From Capsicum annuum (lineage: Eukaryota; Streptophyta; Magnoliopsida; Solanales; Solanaceae): DNA of 64,000 bases. Within the stretch, counting starts at the first letter, position 1, and each line of letters opens with the position of its first letter. Of the stretch, positions 45,761 to 57,214 are shown piece after piece. The translations under genes and the position numbers were made by a program. The notes beneath the pieces are model-generated. The model was not told the DNA's origin, made no database searches, and was given only the letters and a program-made list of their open reading frames with translations. Where the stretch lies: assembly GCF_002878395.1 (NCBI RefSeq), contig NC_061121.1, positions 47,576,864 through 47,640,863 on the forward strand. Direction: 5' to 3'.

Positions 45761-46694
45761 TATATATAAAATAAATGGCAAGGTTTTGTAATTTTGGTTG
45801 AATTTTTTGTTGGGTTGGATGCTAACTTTTCCATTAAAAAAAGTAGTAATTTTTTTTTTTTGAAAAGAGGTCAATTGTCCTTGAGTTTTCTAATTATAGT
45901 CTCCTTTTTTATTTATGAATCTCTACTTCTATTTTTTAAAAAAATTTATTACAATATTATATTTTTTTTGCGTCGGGGCTTACGAATCCTTTTTCGTTTC
46001 TGGTCATCGATAGGTTCACTCTGGTCAAGAAGTAAAGAGACTCCTTTATGTCATAATTGATTCACATGAGAGTAAACTGAAAAAAAACATGTGATTAAAG
46101 AAAAAATGTTGAAAGATGCGGCAGAGATTCAGGTAGAATAATATATATTTGACAGTTCTCAGCATTTTTAGCTTTTGATATAATCCTATATTATTTAGTT
46201 TATACTTGTATATATTCTTGCACTAATCAATTAATTTTTGAGAAGACAAAACCATATTCATATGAGTCACCCCTGAATTCAGAAGTAAGACAAGTTTTTC
46301 TTCTTACTCAACTAATTTGAAATGCTATATTGATTTGACGATTGATTGCTCTCTCATATATTTAGTAATTGTCAGTATTCAAATAATCATCATTATTAAG
46401 TTAAATAACTGTGTGTGCGTTATATTATCAACTACAAAACTTTTTTTAAAAATTATGAAGTTTATTTTAAAATTAAAAGGTGTACTTTAAAGAGAAACAT
46501 GTCAATTTACACGTACAATTGAGGAGCAAAATTAAATATAGTAAACAAAAGTTTGCTATTGACATCAAAAGTCAATATTATGTTGGTGTTGCTACATGAG
46601 AACATAACTATAAACAATAAGGTAAAGAAACAATGCACTACATTACAAAACAACATAATAATAGACAGATCATTACTGATAGGCTCAATAACAC

Positions 46695-47270
46695 TTTAAA
46701 TTACATGGTATAGCCCCAATAGTTGGTGGCTTTGGATTTTTGACCCCATAAGAAAAGTCTTTAAAGACTAACTTTCCTTTCTTTTTAAGTATAGTACATG
46801 TACAATTTTGTTCCTCTACACTTCAAATGTTTTTTAAACTTTTCATACTTATTTGTCTCTCAACTTTTATTTTTATTTTTAGTATATCACTTTTTTATTT
46901 TTCCTTTATTTTTATTTTTTCATGTTTTAATTCATTTGTTTCAACCTTTATTTTTTTCTTTTTTCCTCGAACATTATCTATTTCTTCATTTTTTTAAAAT
47001 TCATTTGTCTCAACCTTTATTTTTCTTTTATTTTTGGTTTTTATCATTTCTCATTTTTTTCTTTTTTTTCCTTGTTTTCTCAAACTTCATTTTTAATTTT
47101 TTCCACTCATTTTTGTTTTTCTCAATTTTTTTTAACTCTTTGCTTTTTTCTTAATCTTTATTTTTTTCTTGTCTTTTTTTCTCAGTATCTTTTTTATTTT
47201 TCTATTTTGTTTGTTCTCTTTTTTCTTTTTTATCAACTTCTATCATATTTTTCTAATAAATAAAAAGTTG
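46695..47270 (+). repeat. Left arm of foldback element
   Basis: The outer 150 bp are mixed sequence; the inner part is strongly T-rich on this strand. Its reverse complement matches 49005-49611 and 53115-53270 in order. A 118-residue Phe/Leu-rich ORF (46798-47154) is just translated T-rich DNA. Confidence 0.75.
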
Positions 47271-47327
47271 GATAATATGTAAAGAGATCTTCTTATTCTT
47301 GACAGCAAAGCAAATTTAAGGGTGGGA

Positions 47328-49002
47328 TAAGTCTTGCCTCTAAGGCAAAAATTATAGAACAACTCATAAATCAAGGCACAATGTGGTAGTGCCAAGTCTT
47401 GCTTGTGGAGCATAACTTGTTGTTTGAAAATCCTTGAGTTAAGTCTTGCTTCTAAGGCAAGAGTTAGAGAACATCTCATAAATCAAGGAACAATATGGTA
47501 GTGACAACACTTGTCCATCAGACATAACTTGTTCTTTTGGGAGGTTCTTGGGCTAAGTCTTGTCTTAGAGGCAAGACTAATAGAGCATCACATAAATCAA
47601 GACACAATGTGATAGTGACAACTCTTGTCCATGGGGCATAACTTATTGGCTAAGTCTTGCCTCTAAGATAAGAGTTATAGAATATCTCATAAATCAAGAC
47701 ACGATGTGGTAGTGTCAACTATTTTCCATGGGGAATAACTTGCTCTTTGAAAGTCCTTGAACTAATTTGTGCCTCTAAGGCAAGAGTTATAGAACATCTC
47801 ATAAATCAAGATATAATGTAGTAGTGTCAATTCTTACCCATGGGGTATAACTTATTGTTTGAACGTTCTTGATTTATAAAATATCTGATAAATCAAGAAA
47901 GAATATGGTAGTAGCAAATCTTGCCTATAGAGCCTAACTTGTTGTTTAAAAGTCCTTGGGCTAAGTCTTGCCTCTAAGACAAGAGTTATAAAATATCTCA
48001 TAAATTAAAACATAGTGTGATAGTGTCAACTCTTATGTAACTTGTTCTTTGAAAGTCCTCGGGTTAAGTGTTGCATCTAAGACAAGAGTTATAGAATATA
48101 TCATAAATCAAAATACAATGTGGTAATGTCAACTCTTGTTCTTGGGTCACAACTTGTTACTTGAAAGCCCTTGGTCTAAGTCTTGCCTCTAGGAAAGAGT
48201 TATAAAGTATCTCATAAATCAATACACAATATGGTGGTGTCAACTTTTGCCAATGGGGCATAAATTGTTCTTTGATTGTCCTTGGAATAAGTCTTACCTC
48301 TAAGACAAGAGTTATAGAGAATTTCATAAGTAAAAAATACACTAGTGTTGACTCTTGCCTTATATATGTAACTTGTTTGAAAATTCTTACGATAAGTTGT
48401 GCCTTTAAGGTAAGAGTTGTAGAATGTCTCATAAATGAAGACTTAATGTGGCTGTGTCAACTCTTGCCTGGGGGCATAATTTGTTGTTTGAAAATACTTG
48501 AGTTAAGTCTTGCCTCTAAGGCAAGAGTTGTGGAACATCTCATAAATGAAGACATAACATGGTAGTGTCAACTCTTGCCTATGGTGGCAAAATTTACGGT
48601 TTGACATTTCTTGAGATAAGTCTTGCCTCTAAGGCGAGAGTTGTAGAACATCTCATAAATAAAGACATAATGTAGTAGTGTCAACTCTTGTCCGTGGGGC
48701 ATAATTTGTTGTTTGAAAGTCCTTGAGCTAAGTCTTGTCTCTAAGACAAGAATTGTAGAAAATCTCATAAATGAAAACATAACGTGGTAGAGTCAAATCT
48801 TGCCCGTGGGACATGATTTGTTGTTTTAAAGTCCTTGATCTAAGTCTTGCCTCTAAAGTAAGAGTTAATGAACATCTCATAAATCAAAATACAATGTGGC
48901 AGTGTTAGCTCTTGCCCATAAAACATAACTTGTTGTTTGAAAGTCATAAGTCTTGCTTCTACAATGTGGTAGTGTCAACTCTTGCCCATGGGGTGTAACT
49001 TG
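47328..49002. repeat. ~112-bp tandem repeat array (about 16 units)
   Basis: Units start with TAAGTCTTGCCTCTAAGGC (at about 47328, 47440, 47553, 47653, 47963, 48065, 48177, 48289, 48393, 48505, 48617, 48730, 48841 and others) and continue with ATCTCATAAATCAAGACACA, GTGGTAGTGTCAACTCTTGC and CATAACTTGTTGTTTGAAAG. Each unit has a perfect 7-bp-arm hairpin, CTTGCCT CTA AGGCAAG. Copies diverge by substitutions and short deletions. ORFs in several frames here are repeat artefacts. Confidence 0.92.
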
Positions 49003-49004
49003 AT

Positions 49005-49611
49005 TGGAAGAAATCAAAGAAAAGAAAAAATATAATAAAAATTGCGAAAAAAGAAGAAAATGAAGAAAAGTATTAAAAAAGAAAATAAAAATCAAAGAAA
49101 ATAAAGAAAATATAGAAGTCGATGGGAGAAAAGAAAAAATATAAAGGTTGAGAAAAAAATAAAAAAAGAGACAAAATAAAAGTAAAGATTGAGAAAAATA
49201 AAAAAATAAAAAAATAAAAAAATAAAAAAATAAAAAAATAAAAAATAAAAAAATAAAAAATAAAAAAATAAAAAATAAAAAAATAAAAAAATAAAAATCA
49301 AAGAAAATTAAAAAGGAGAAACAAATTTAAAAAATAAATAGAAGTTGATAGGAGAAAAGGAAAAAAGTAAGGGTTGAGAAAAAATTAAAAATTAAAAAAA
49401 TAAAAACAAAGTAAAATAAAAGAAGAGATTTTTTTTTTTTAAATAGAAGTTAGGAGGAGAAAAGGGAAAAAAGTAAGGGTTGAGAAAAACTTCAAAAAAG
49501 AAGAAGAGAGAGAACAAAAAAAGATAAAAATTAAAGTAAAATAAAAATGAGAAAAAATATAAAAATTAAAGTAACATAAAAAAAAAAAAAAGTTGAAAGA
49601 TAAATAAGTAT
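49005..49611 (-). repeat. Right arm of foldback element, inner part
   Basis: A-rich counterpart of the left arm's T-rich part, with an (A5-7 T)n simple run at about 49196-49300. It stops at the copia target site AGTAT. Confidence 0.75.
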
Positions 49612-49844
49612 TGTTATAAATGTATTTACATTATAGTGAATGTCAATCAAGATTTACTTTAATATCTATTAGGATTTGAAGCATCCGTCTTTTACTCAAA
49701 CTAGGAGTAAATTTCTCCTTAAAATAGAGAAGTTTTGTTCTTTGTATTCTTAATCTTATGATCTCTCATTCATCAAAGAAATAAAGAAGTCTCCCTCTTC
49801 TCTCTCTATTTATTCTTCTTGTTCTTTCTTTATATTTTATAACA
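49612..49844 (+). repeat. 5' LTR of copia element
   Basis: 233 bp, TGTTATAAATG...TATAACA. The sequence after it (GATTATTATCACGAG) is in the primer-site position, but I could not match it to a tRNA with confidence. Confidence 0.92.
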
Positions 49845-50639
49845 GATTATTATCACGAGACTCTGTCAAACAAGATGAAATTATAAATCTAAAGGTAATT
49901 CAAGGTTAGTAATTTCTTATGTTATTTGTCTTTTGCTACTAATAATATAATTATTATTGGATTTGAGAAAAAAATAATTGGTTTGTAACCATTTATGTTT
50001 TAAATTTATTCCTCAAGAACAATATTATCAAAAGGGATGATGATATATTGGGTTCAAGTCTCATTGATTTATGCCTAAGACGCCTTTATATGGGTAAGAC
50101 ATTGAGTTTGAATCTCAATGCACCAAATTAATGATATTATGATGACCAAGGCAAAATAATGTGTTTTTGATGAAAAGTCATGAAACTTGTCCACTGAATA
50201 TGCTCCATTCCAAGAAGTGAATGTGGTAGCAATATATGATAAGTCTGAAAGATGACAATTTGCTCCATTCTTGAAGTGAATGTGGTAGCAATATAGAGAA
50301 ATTCTCTCTATCATATTTATGCCTCGATTTGCTCCTGAAGTAGCAATATCATGAAAGAGGTTATAAGCTATCATAATTTGATAAGCTTAAGGCACAATTA
50401 TATTCCATTCCTGGAGAATGAGAACCTTATTAATGCAAACGTACACTTGATTGTGATGGTATCACAACTCAACTCCGAATAAGGCAGAATAACTGAGAAA
50501 AGTTATTTTGAAATCTACTTCTAAAGTAGTAAATCTGAAATTTATTCATGTAATAGTAAATCTAAAATTTACAAAAGAAAAAAGTACATGTCATGATAAA
50601 CTTGGAGTTTACTAAAATAAAAGTTCATAAATTGATGTG

Positions 50640-51360
50640 AACGATTGTGACATCTCGAAGATATGCATATTGAGTATTAGACATGTATTGAAGAACTAGA
50701 AGATTCTTTGAGAATTATTTATGTTGCTTGTTCTCATGATAAGTTGGTTGGACCAACTAATGTTGGGATTGAATTCCTTAAAGCTGAAAAGTATAAAAGG
50801 TGAATATGGGCCCGTTCACCTGTCATGTGATTTATTAAGATACATCGATATAAGATGACCACATGTACATTTATTGTCAACCTGCCGTTTGACATTTACA
50901 AATGTTGCTTGCTCAATAAAATTGAGTTAAGAGAATAACTTTCAGATTATGTAATCAAGACAATTCATCTTGATGATGATGGTTTAACATTGAATGCCTT
51001 CGATAAATAGCTAAACCATTACTAATGAGAACAAAGCTTCATGTGTTGGTCTGAAATATGATATGTTGCATACAATAGCACTTGTATGCATTAGACTAAT
51101 AAATTATGAGTATTTCTTCCCTCTTAATTATTTCAAAGTCAGGAACGAACTATTTCATCTAGTGAGGTATACGATTAATGAATATACCAAGATACACAAA
51201 GATGAAATCCTCAAAGAAAATGGAGGATGTATGTTAGTTTTTCTAACATAAAGGGGAGATTATATGCAGCTATGAAATATGTTAAGAATTATCATCAGAT
51301 TCCCATTCAAAAGATAATTCAAGTCAAATACCGAAAGCATCTCATATTAAAGCTGTAAAT
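50640..51360 (+). pseudogene. Copia integrase relic
   Basis: Broken frames preserve copia integrase text: ACSHDKLVGPTNVGIEFLK-like (50736-50790), YGPVHLSCDLLRYID (about 50800-50850), and further pieces near 50960-51130 (HTIALVCIRLINYEYFFPL in the open stretch 51063-51251). Many stops. Catalytic residues cannot be traced reliably. Confidence 0.6.
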
Positions 51361-51916
51361 GCTCCTATTTTGTGTTCCTAATGGATAAAGTCTATGCATG
51401 TGTGAAGCGTGGTAGACTAATCGGTTCTAAATAAAATAATCCTTGAAAAGGATAAGGAGCAAATAATCATAATAAGAAGAAAATGTACTTTTGAAAAGTC
51501 TATGACATAACACTTCATAAAACCTTATGAAAGGTTCAGGTACCTAAAAATAATGAAGTGATGAGACCTCAAAATGTTATGTCGCATTATGAACCGATAC
51601 AAAATGATATATCATTAATGATATCTTTGATACGATATTGGTGCAATATTGTAAAAGATTATGACGATCTAAATTCTACATTTATTTAAGCATGTTGACA
51701 TAGAAACATTTATCAAGTGACATGAAATGATGCATCTTGGTAAGTGTAAAACTTATTTGATTTGCAGTCCATGCACTTGAAGATGTCACATATACATGTT
51801 GAATATTATTACTTGACAAAATTCATATGAAACTTTCTAAGGATTCAAAATGTTTGAAGCGTATAAAAGTTTTTGGGAAACTTATTTAGAATCCTTATAT
51901 TGTATAAGCTTATAGC

Positions 51917-52680
51917 TTGAAAATTATTAAAACTCTTGGAGAGTTTTCAAAAGCAATAAGATTATTTACTGAAATACGAAACATACCAAAATGGATTGGT
52001 CCTGAAGTACCACATCTTAGTTCAATTGGTGTACTAATGTATCTTGAAAATACTACAAGGCCTGATATAGTCTTTTCAGTTAATTTGTTAACAAGATATA
52101 GTTCTTCTCCTATTAGGAGACATCAAAATGAGATCAAACACATGATTTCATTCTAAAGCCTACAGTCTTAATCTTATTGGTTATACTGATATTGGATACT
52201 TATCTGACCCGTATAAAGCTCGATCTCAAATAAGCTATGTATTCACATGTGGGGATACTGCCATATCTTGGATATATACAAAGCAGTCTATCGTAGCTAC
52301 TTCATCGAACCATGCTGAGATAATAACAATTCATGAAGCAAGACGAGAACGTGTATGGTTGAGGTTCATGATACATCTCATTTGAGAAAAATAAAGTTTA
52401 AAATGTGACAATATACCCACAGTTTTATACAGAGATAATGCAATATGCATAGCACATCTTAATGGAGGATTCATAGAAGGAGATAGAACAAAGCACATTT
52501 TATCAAAAAAAATTTTACATACATGAGCTACAAAAGAATGGTGATATTAACGTGCAACAGATTCGTTCAAGTGACAATATGGCTAACTCATACACCAAGT
52601 CTCCTCCAATTGTAACTTTCAAGAAGATGGTGCACAAGATCGGGATGCAAAGGTTCAAGGATGATCTCATTAGGGGGAGT
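51917..52680 (+). pseudogene. Copia RT C-terminus and RNase H relic
   Basis: 51917-52156 is open: KWIGPEVPHLSSIGVLMYLE, then NTTRPDIVFSVNLLTRYSSS, the conserved copia segment between RT and RNase H. After a break, RNase H text follows: GYTDIGYLSDPYKARSQISY, VFTCGDTAISWIYTKQSIVA, SSNHAEIITIHEA and LYRDNAICIAHLNG, ending with QQIRSSDNMANSYTKS near 52560-52605. RT palm motifs are not visible upstream. Confidence 0.8.
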
Positions 52681-52880
52681 TAATACGCGCTGTACTCTTT
52701 TTCCCTTATGAGGTTTTGTCCCACTAGGTTTTCCTTGTAAGGTTTTTAATGAGGCAGCCTATATGCATATTGTTAGAGATGTGTACTCTTTTTCCTTCAC
52801 TAGATTTTGTTTCCACTGGATTTTATCTAGTAAGGTTTTAACGAGGTACATTATCTACTAATTAGACATTCAAGGGGGAG

Positions 52881-53114
52881 TGTTATAAATGTATTTACAT
52901 TATAGTGAATGTCAATCAATATTTACTTTAATATCTATTAGGATTTGAAGCATCCGTCTTTTACTCAGACTAGGAGTAAATTTTCCATTTAAATAGAGGG
53001 GTTTTGTTCTATGTATTCTCAATCTTATGATCTCTCATCCATCAAGAGAAATAGAGAAGTCTACCTCTTCTCTCTCTATTTATTCTTCTTATTCTTTTTT
53101 TATATTTCATAACA
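52881..53114 (+). repeat. 3' LTR of copia element
   Basis: 234 bp, ending TTTCATAACA. Confidence 0.92.
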
Positions 53115-53270
53115 AGTATGAAGTTGTTTAGAAATATTTGAGATATAAAGGGACAAATATGTAATTGTGCTATATAAAAAAAACGGAAGGCTAGTTTTGT
53201 AAGACCATTTTTATGGGGGGACAAAAAACTAAAGTCACCCATTATAGGGGTCATTTATATAGTTTACCCC
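53115..53270 (-). repeat. Right arm of foldback element, outer part
   Basis: Resumes after the copia 3' LTR with a duplicated AGTAT. Its reverse complement matches 46700-46845 (for instance the GACCCCATAA and CTTTGGATTTTTG segments). Confidence 0.75.
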
Positions 53271-53431
53271 CAATAACCCAATGTTTCTCAGCTTGGAGGG
53301 TGTTGGCAATGCAAATGTAAATTTTTTTATCAAAGTATCTTGTCGTCGTACCCATTAACTTTTCGTCTTCAATCGTACTATTTATTTCATTAAGACACGA
53401 CTTTCTATGGATATGAGCTCAATTGCATCAT

Positions 53432-54659
53432 ACTTTAATGTAAAAGAACCTGAAATACCCTTCACCTATTGAAAATGGTACAAAAATGCCCTCCATTAAC
53501 TTTTTGGGTCTATATTTCCCTTCACATATACCTTTGGGCTCCAAAATATCCTTTATTTAACATTTCCAATATTAAATAAATAAAAAGTGTTTCATTAATG
53601 AAGTGACACATTTTCATTGGTCCCCATTTTATTATTTTAAAAAAATTAAAAAATTCTAACCCACAGCACCTACCTTATCTATACCTGACGATCAATATTA
53701 ATATATTAATGTTTTAGTACTTTTTGTTGTGAAATTCTATCAAAGTGTGCATCTTTCTTATGAATAAATACATGTGTGGTATCCTTTCTAAGTATTGCAC
53801 CATAAGTTACTTTCTTTCTTTGTGAAATCAAGCCAAAATTTATTTAGTGGTTTATGCTTTAGAGGTAAATTACAATGTCCTGATTTATGAGTGGAAAGTG
53901 AAATGAGATATACTGAACCTTATGACCAAATATCATGATAAATTACTTTGATAAATTTAGATACAAAGTAATAATACCACGACTACTTCTATCATAATAG
54001 CGTTCACAACACATTTCAACAAGTGGGTGTTGCTTTATTTGGTGTCATATATCACTTTAGAGAAAATTATCTAGAATCCTAGAATTACTGAAGACAAACT
54101 GAATCATCTACTAGTCTACTACAACTAATTTTTAAATCCTTTTTTCATTTACATGCACTATAGCGTTGTAGTTCACCAAGCAAAGCATCATTTCTTTTGT
54201 ATGCTTCAAAATATTTCTAAAACTGAAGCTCTCATGATCAGGATCTCAGCTTGTAAAAAATCATGTGGTGAGCATTGTTTTGTTCTCGAACCATGGCATG
54301 TTTGATGAGTGTACAACAAGTTTTTAGCTATTCATCACATGAATTTCAACCCACAAAAAGTACTAGATCATGAATTTCAAAACAAGGCATAGTGAGTTAG
54401 GGGTTTTAAAATTTATTAATGAACAAAATGCGGACCAATTAAAATGAGTCACTTCATTAATGAAATATTTTTTATTTATTTAATATTGAAAATGTTAAAT
54501 AAAGGGTATTTTGGAGCCCAAAGGTAGATGAAAAGGGCATTTTGGAACCCAAAGGTGAATGTGAAAGGCATTATAGAGACAAAAGGTGGATGAGGGACAT
54601 TTTTGCACCATTTTCAGTAGTTGAAGCACATTTTAGGCCTTTTTCGTACTTAATAAAGG
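53432..54659. mobile_element. Second long-inverted-repeat element (MITE/foldback-like)
   Basis: Inverted repeats of roughly 225 bp: 53432-53660 against 54395-54659. Matching blocks include GAAAATGGTACAAAAATG with CATTTTTGCACCATTTTC, and AAGTGTTTCATTAATGAAG with CTTCATTAATGAAATATTT. The 0.7-kb interior has no recognised coding. It is unrelated to the neighbouring foldback element by eye. No target duplication was found, and an ORF at 54542-54787 is arm sequence. Confidence 0.75.
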
Positions 54660-56394
54660 ATAGAGATAGAAATTATGGATTCTCCTCTAGAACTCCAATT
54701 ATATCTGGTCGTGTATCTCTTTGTTGTGGAGATTGTGTTATGTTAGAGTTAAGGGCGATTCTGCTAATGATTTGGCTGTTGTATTGATCTCATATTTGGA
54801 CAACAAAAAGGATACATGAAAGCTTAAATGCTCACAGCCTTAGCTTTACGTGAGATTTAAGAGAGATCTTAAGTAAGTAGCATGTTTCCTTTGTATATAA
54901 GTGGATAATAGTGTATGTAGATTGAGTTGATTCGAAAACTTGAAGGCCTCACAGCTATTATACAAGATTAGGATCTAACTGCCGGAAGCATTGCATTCAT
55001 GTGTAAAAAATTTTTGGGAAATATAACTCATGCAGTCGTGGATAAAGACTAAAAATCGAAATGTTGTTAAAGTTCAAGTATCGTACGTGCAGTTTTGTAA
55101 GGCAAAACATATTTTGTCTTCTATATTTGTCTCTGGAAACTTTGAACACACCTAAACTTAATCATCTTTTCACTATTTTTCTTTTATTTTAATGATATTA
55201 AATCTTCACTTTAAGTAATCCTAATATTTAGTTATTTATTTCGTATTTTAAGTTAGATTGTATAGAAATATGATTGTGGGGTTGGACGTCGATTTGTTAT
55301 GGTTGTTCTATTTTGGTTAGATTTATTTACAACTTAATAACATATACTCCTTTCATGTCTAAATAACCACTAATTTGTTTGGCTTGAATAATAAATTCTG
55401 TATGATGTTGACTATTATTTTGAAATATTTTAGGTAAATTTTCATCTCTTTCCATTACTTTTTGGTTTTGAACTCTTTATATATGTTGAGGTAGAAAAAA
55501 ATCTCCAAAGCGATTTGTTCCATAGCGTATTCTTTGCTATATATTCTGACTTCGATTTGACTTAGTTAACATCGTAGTGGGGAAGCTTTAAATCTCATGA
55601 GTGATGTAGCAATCCAATTTACTCCCTTCAACGGGTTCATATATATATGATAATAGTTGTTACGAAGCATGAAATTTTTCTCTTTACTTAATAATCAATT
55701 AATTAAACCCAATCCTTGATATAACATTTTTACTTTGTAAACCATGAGGAACATGCCAAAGTGTAAAATATTTGTTATGTCATTTACGATGTGTTCATAA
55801 AAGGTGACATCAAGAAAGGGTCATGAGCAATACGCACATGTCGTGATGAAACTTATAAGTTAATCACAATATTTTTAAATTTTTTTGAAGCATTTCAATC
55901 ATTTCATGTTGGAAGGAAGCTTGGTGATTAGCTGCGTGTTCTCTTGGACAAATCCAAAAGCCACCCTGCTGCTCTAACCATCAAGAGGTATGGTATCAAT
56001 AAAAGAACCTCTTCGTAAACACGTTGGCCATATGTAAGCTAAATCTTCTGTTATTTTGAAAGGATGAGTTGTTAAGGTAGCATTTTAGAGTTTATTTTTG
56101 AATTTTGTTTTACTAATTTTTCCCAACTTCATTGATACATATACTAAGGAATGTCATTCTTATCACATGAAATTTTTCAAGAAGCAACATGGTGTTGGAT
56201 TGGAGCAAGAGCTATCAATATATCAGTTTATCTTCAAGTCAAATATTATATACTACATTTGTTCACTGTATGAATTTTTTTGTCATATTACAACTTAGTT
56301 TTTAGTATTTTAAGTATAATTTTTGAACATCTAAATGTATAATTTAGAGTATTGAATTAATGTATTCTTTCTGCAACATCAATTGAAATTAATT
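54660..56394. other. Unassigned AT-rich region
   Basis: 1.7 kb without recognised genes or repeats. Short open frames (for example 56098-56298) have no features. A fragment of an old element or gene cannot be excluded. Confidence 0.45.
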
Positions 56395-56407
56395 ATAATT
56401 TATTCTT

Positions 56408-56648
56408 TTTTTTTGAAACACTATGATAATCCGCAGTTGTTACAACTTCTGCCACAACCTATGCTCTTCGGGTGAGCACTCCGTGTGCATTAGGTAAATC
56501 CCCCACTGTGTAATAGTCTGTAAACCACACAGGGGATGTAAGCCAAACTAGGCATCCTCTATGATATAGGTTCAACTCAGGCGACGTTGAGGGGGGATCG
56601 ATCCCAGATCGTCATCCTCCAAACCAACCGAACCATCCCGAAGCACAC
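56408..56648 (-). mobile_element. SINE (Solanaceae-type), minus orientation
   Basis: 241 bp, beginning with a poly-T run on the plus strand (tail of the element). It has a B-box-like GGGATCGATCCC (56594-56605, minus strand) and target duplications ATAATTTATTCTT (56395-56407) and ATAATTTGTTCTT (56649-56661), 12 of 13 identical. The segment CCCTGTGTGGTTTACAGACT, with ACCTAATGCACACGGAG near the 3' end, resembles a common Solanaceae SINE from memory. The A box is weak. Confidence 0.75.
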
Positions 56649-56743
56649 ATAATTTGTTCTTATACTCTATTTTCTACACCTTTTTTTTTTTTGTAAATAT
56701 AAAATCATGTGCAACTCACATACACTAAACAATCTATAATCTA

Positions 56744-57205
56744 CCAACAACCTCATGGAACTCCTCGCCCTCAAGCATGGTCTTCACCTTGCAATAGACC
56801 ATAATCTAATTCCTTTGGATATCTGCGTAGACTCTCTTCAGGTGATCAACATGTTGAATAATGAGAACTTACTTTATAACTCAATTATTTTGGAATGTAG
56901 ATCTTTACTAGAGAAGATGGGGAATCCTCCGGTGCATCACATATACAGGAAACAAAATAGAGTTGCAGACTCTTTGGCGAAGCTAGGCTCCAACAAAGGC
57001 TTGTTCGAAAGGATGCATATTTTTGCTACTCCTCCACCTAGTATAGGACTAACTTTTTGGGAAGATTACAAGGGAAAAACTCTCTCACGCCTTGTACCTA
57101 GTAGTGTAAACTTTGATCATACCTCTCATGTTTTTGTACCTGACTAGCTCTGAATTGTAACCAACTATCTTCATTCACTTAATGCACTTCTATTTCACCA
57201 AAAAT
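56744..57205 (+). mobile_element. 5'-truncated LINE 3' end with RNase H
   Basis: Flanked by identical 13-bp target duplications AATCTATAATCTA (56731-56743 and 57206-57218). It starts inside the coding region and ends in a short A-rich tail (CCAAAAAT), the pattern of target-primed insertion with 5' truncation. Confidence 0.82.
56755..57147 (+). pseudogene. LINE-encoded RNase H-like domain (RVT_3 type)
   Basis: 130 residues in one open frame: MELLALKHGLHLAIDHNLIP (Glu of the active-site set in MELLAL), LDICVDSLQVINMLNN (Asp in VDS) and YRKQNRVADSLAKLGS (final Asp in VADSLAK). This is the RNase H domain found at the 3' end of many plant LINE ORF2 proteins and also in host proteins. The flanking duplications show that it arrived as a truncated LINE, so the first Asp-bearing strand is missing and the frame is a fragment. 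The last ~35 residues are the LINE ORF end. Confidence 0.8.
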
Positions 57206-57214
57206 AATCTATAA

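Larger units (their letters stand above)
45153..46685. other. Unassigned region right of B
   Basis: No gene. It contains a palindromic microsatellite (45358-45390) and a Helitron-like 5' end (45649). The rest is AT-rich without recognised features. The first five bases (GTAGT) do not clearly duplicate those left of B (GATAG). Confidence 0.5.
49612..53114 (+). mobile_element. Ty1/copia element, nested in foldback arm
   Basis: A 3.5-kb element with LTRs at 49612-49844 and 52881-53114 and perfect target duplications AGTAT (49607-49611 and 53115-53119). The polypurine tract is CAAGGGGGAG at 52871-52880. The LTRs differ at about 17 positions by eye. Internal sequence is a degenerate copia pol, shorter than an autonomous copia element (about 5 kb). 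Confidence 0.95.
46695..53270. mobile_element. Foldback-like element with 112-bp tandem array
   Basis: Long inverted repeats, left arm 46695-47270 and right arm about 49005-49611 plus 53115-53270, flank a tandem array. Matching ends include GTATAGCCCCAATAGTTGGT on the left against the complement of 53230-53260 on the right. The right arm is split by a copia element, so the original size is about 3.07 kb. A candidate 9-bp target duplication is CAATAACAC (46686-46694) and CAATAACCC (53271-53279), which would suit a Mutator-type or foldback element. No transposase is present. Confidence 0.75.

Noticed and set aside
45794..46060. 88-residue ORF near the Helitron-like start
   Set aside because: Low-complexity Phe/Leu-rich translation of T-rich DNA, no domain.
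46798..47154. 118-residue open frame rich in Phe and Leu, looking like a membrane protein
   Set aside because: It is translated T-rich DNA of the foldback arm; the other arm encodes nothing similar and codon content is just T runs.
48157..48780. Overlapping ORFs on both strands in the tandem array (for example 48272-48565 and 48157-48432)
   Set aside because: Periodic by-products of the ~112-bp repeat, with no conserved frame between units.
54542..54787. 81-residue ORF
   Set aside because: Its first half lies in the inverted-repeat arm of the 53432-54659 element and it continues into non-coding DNA.
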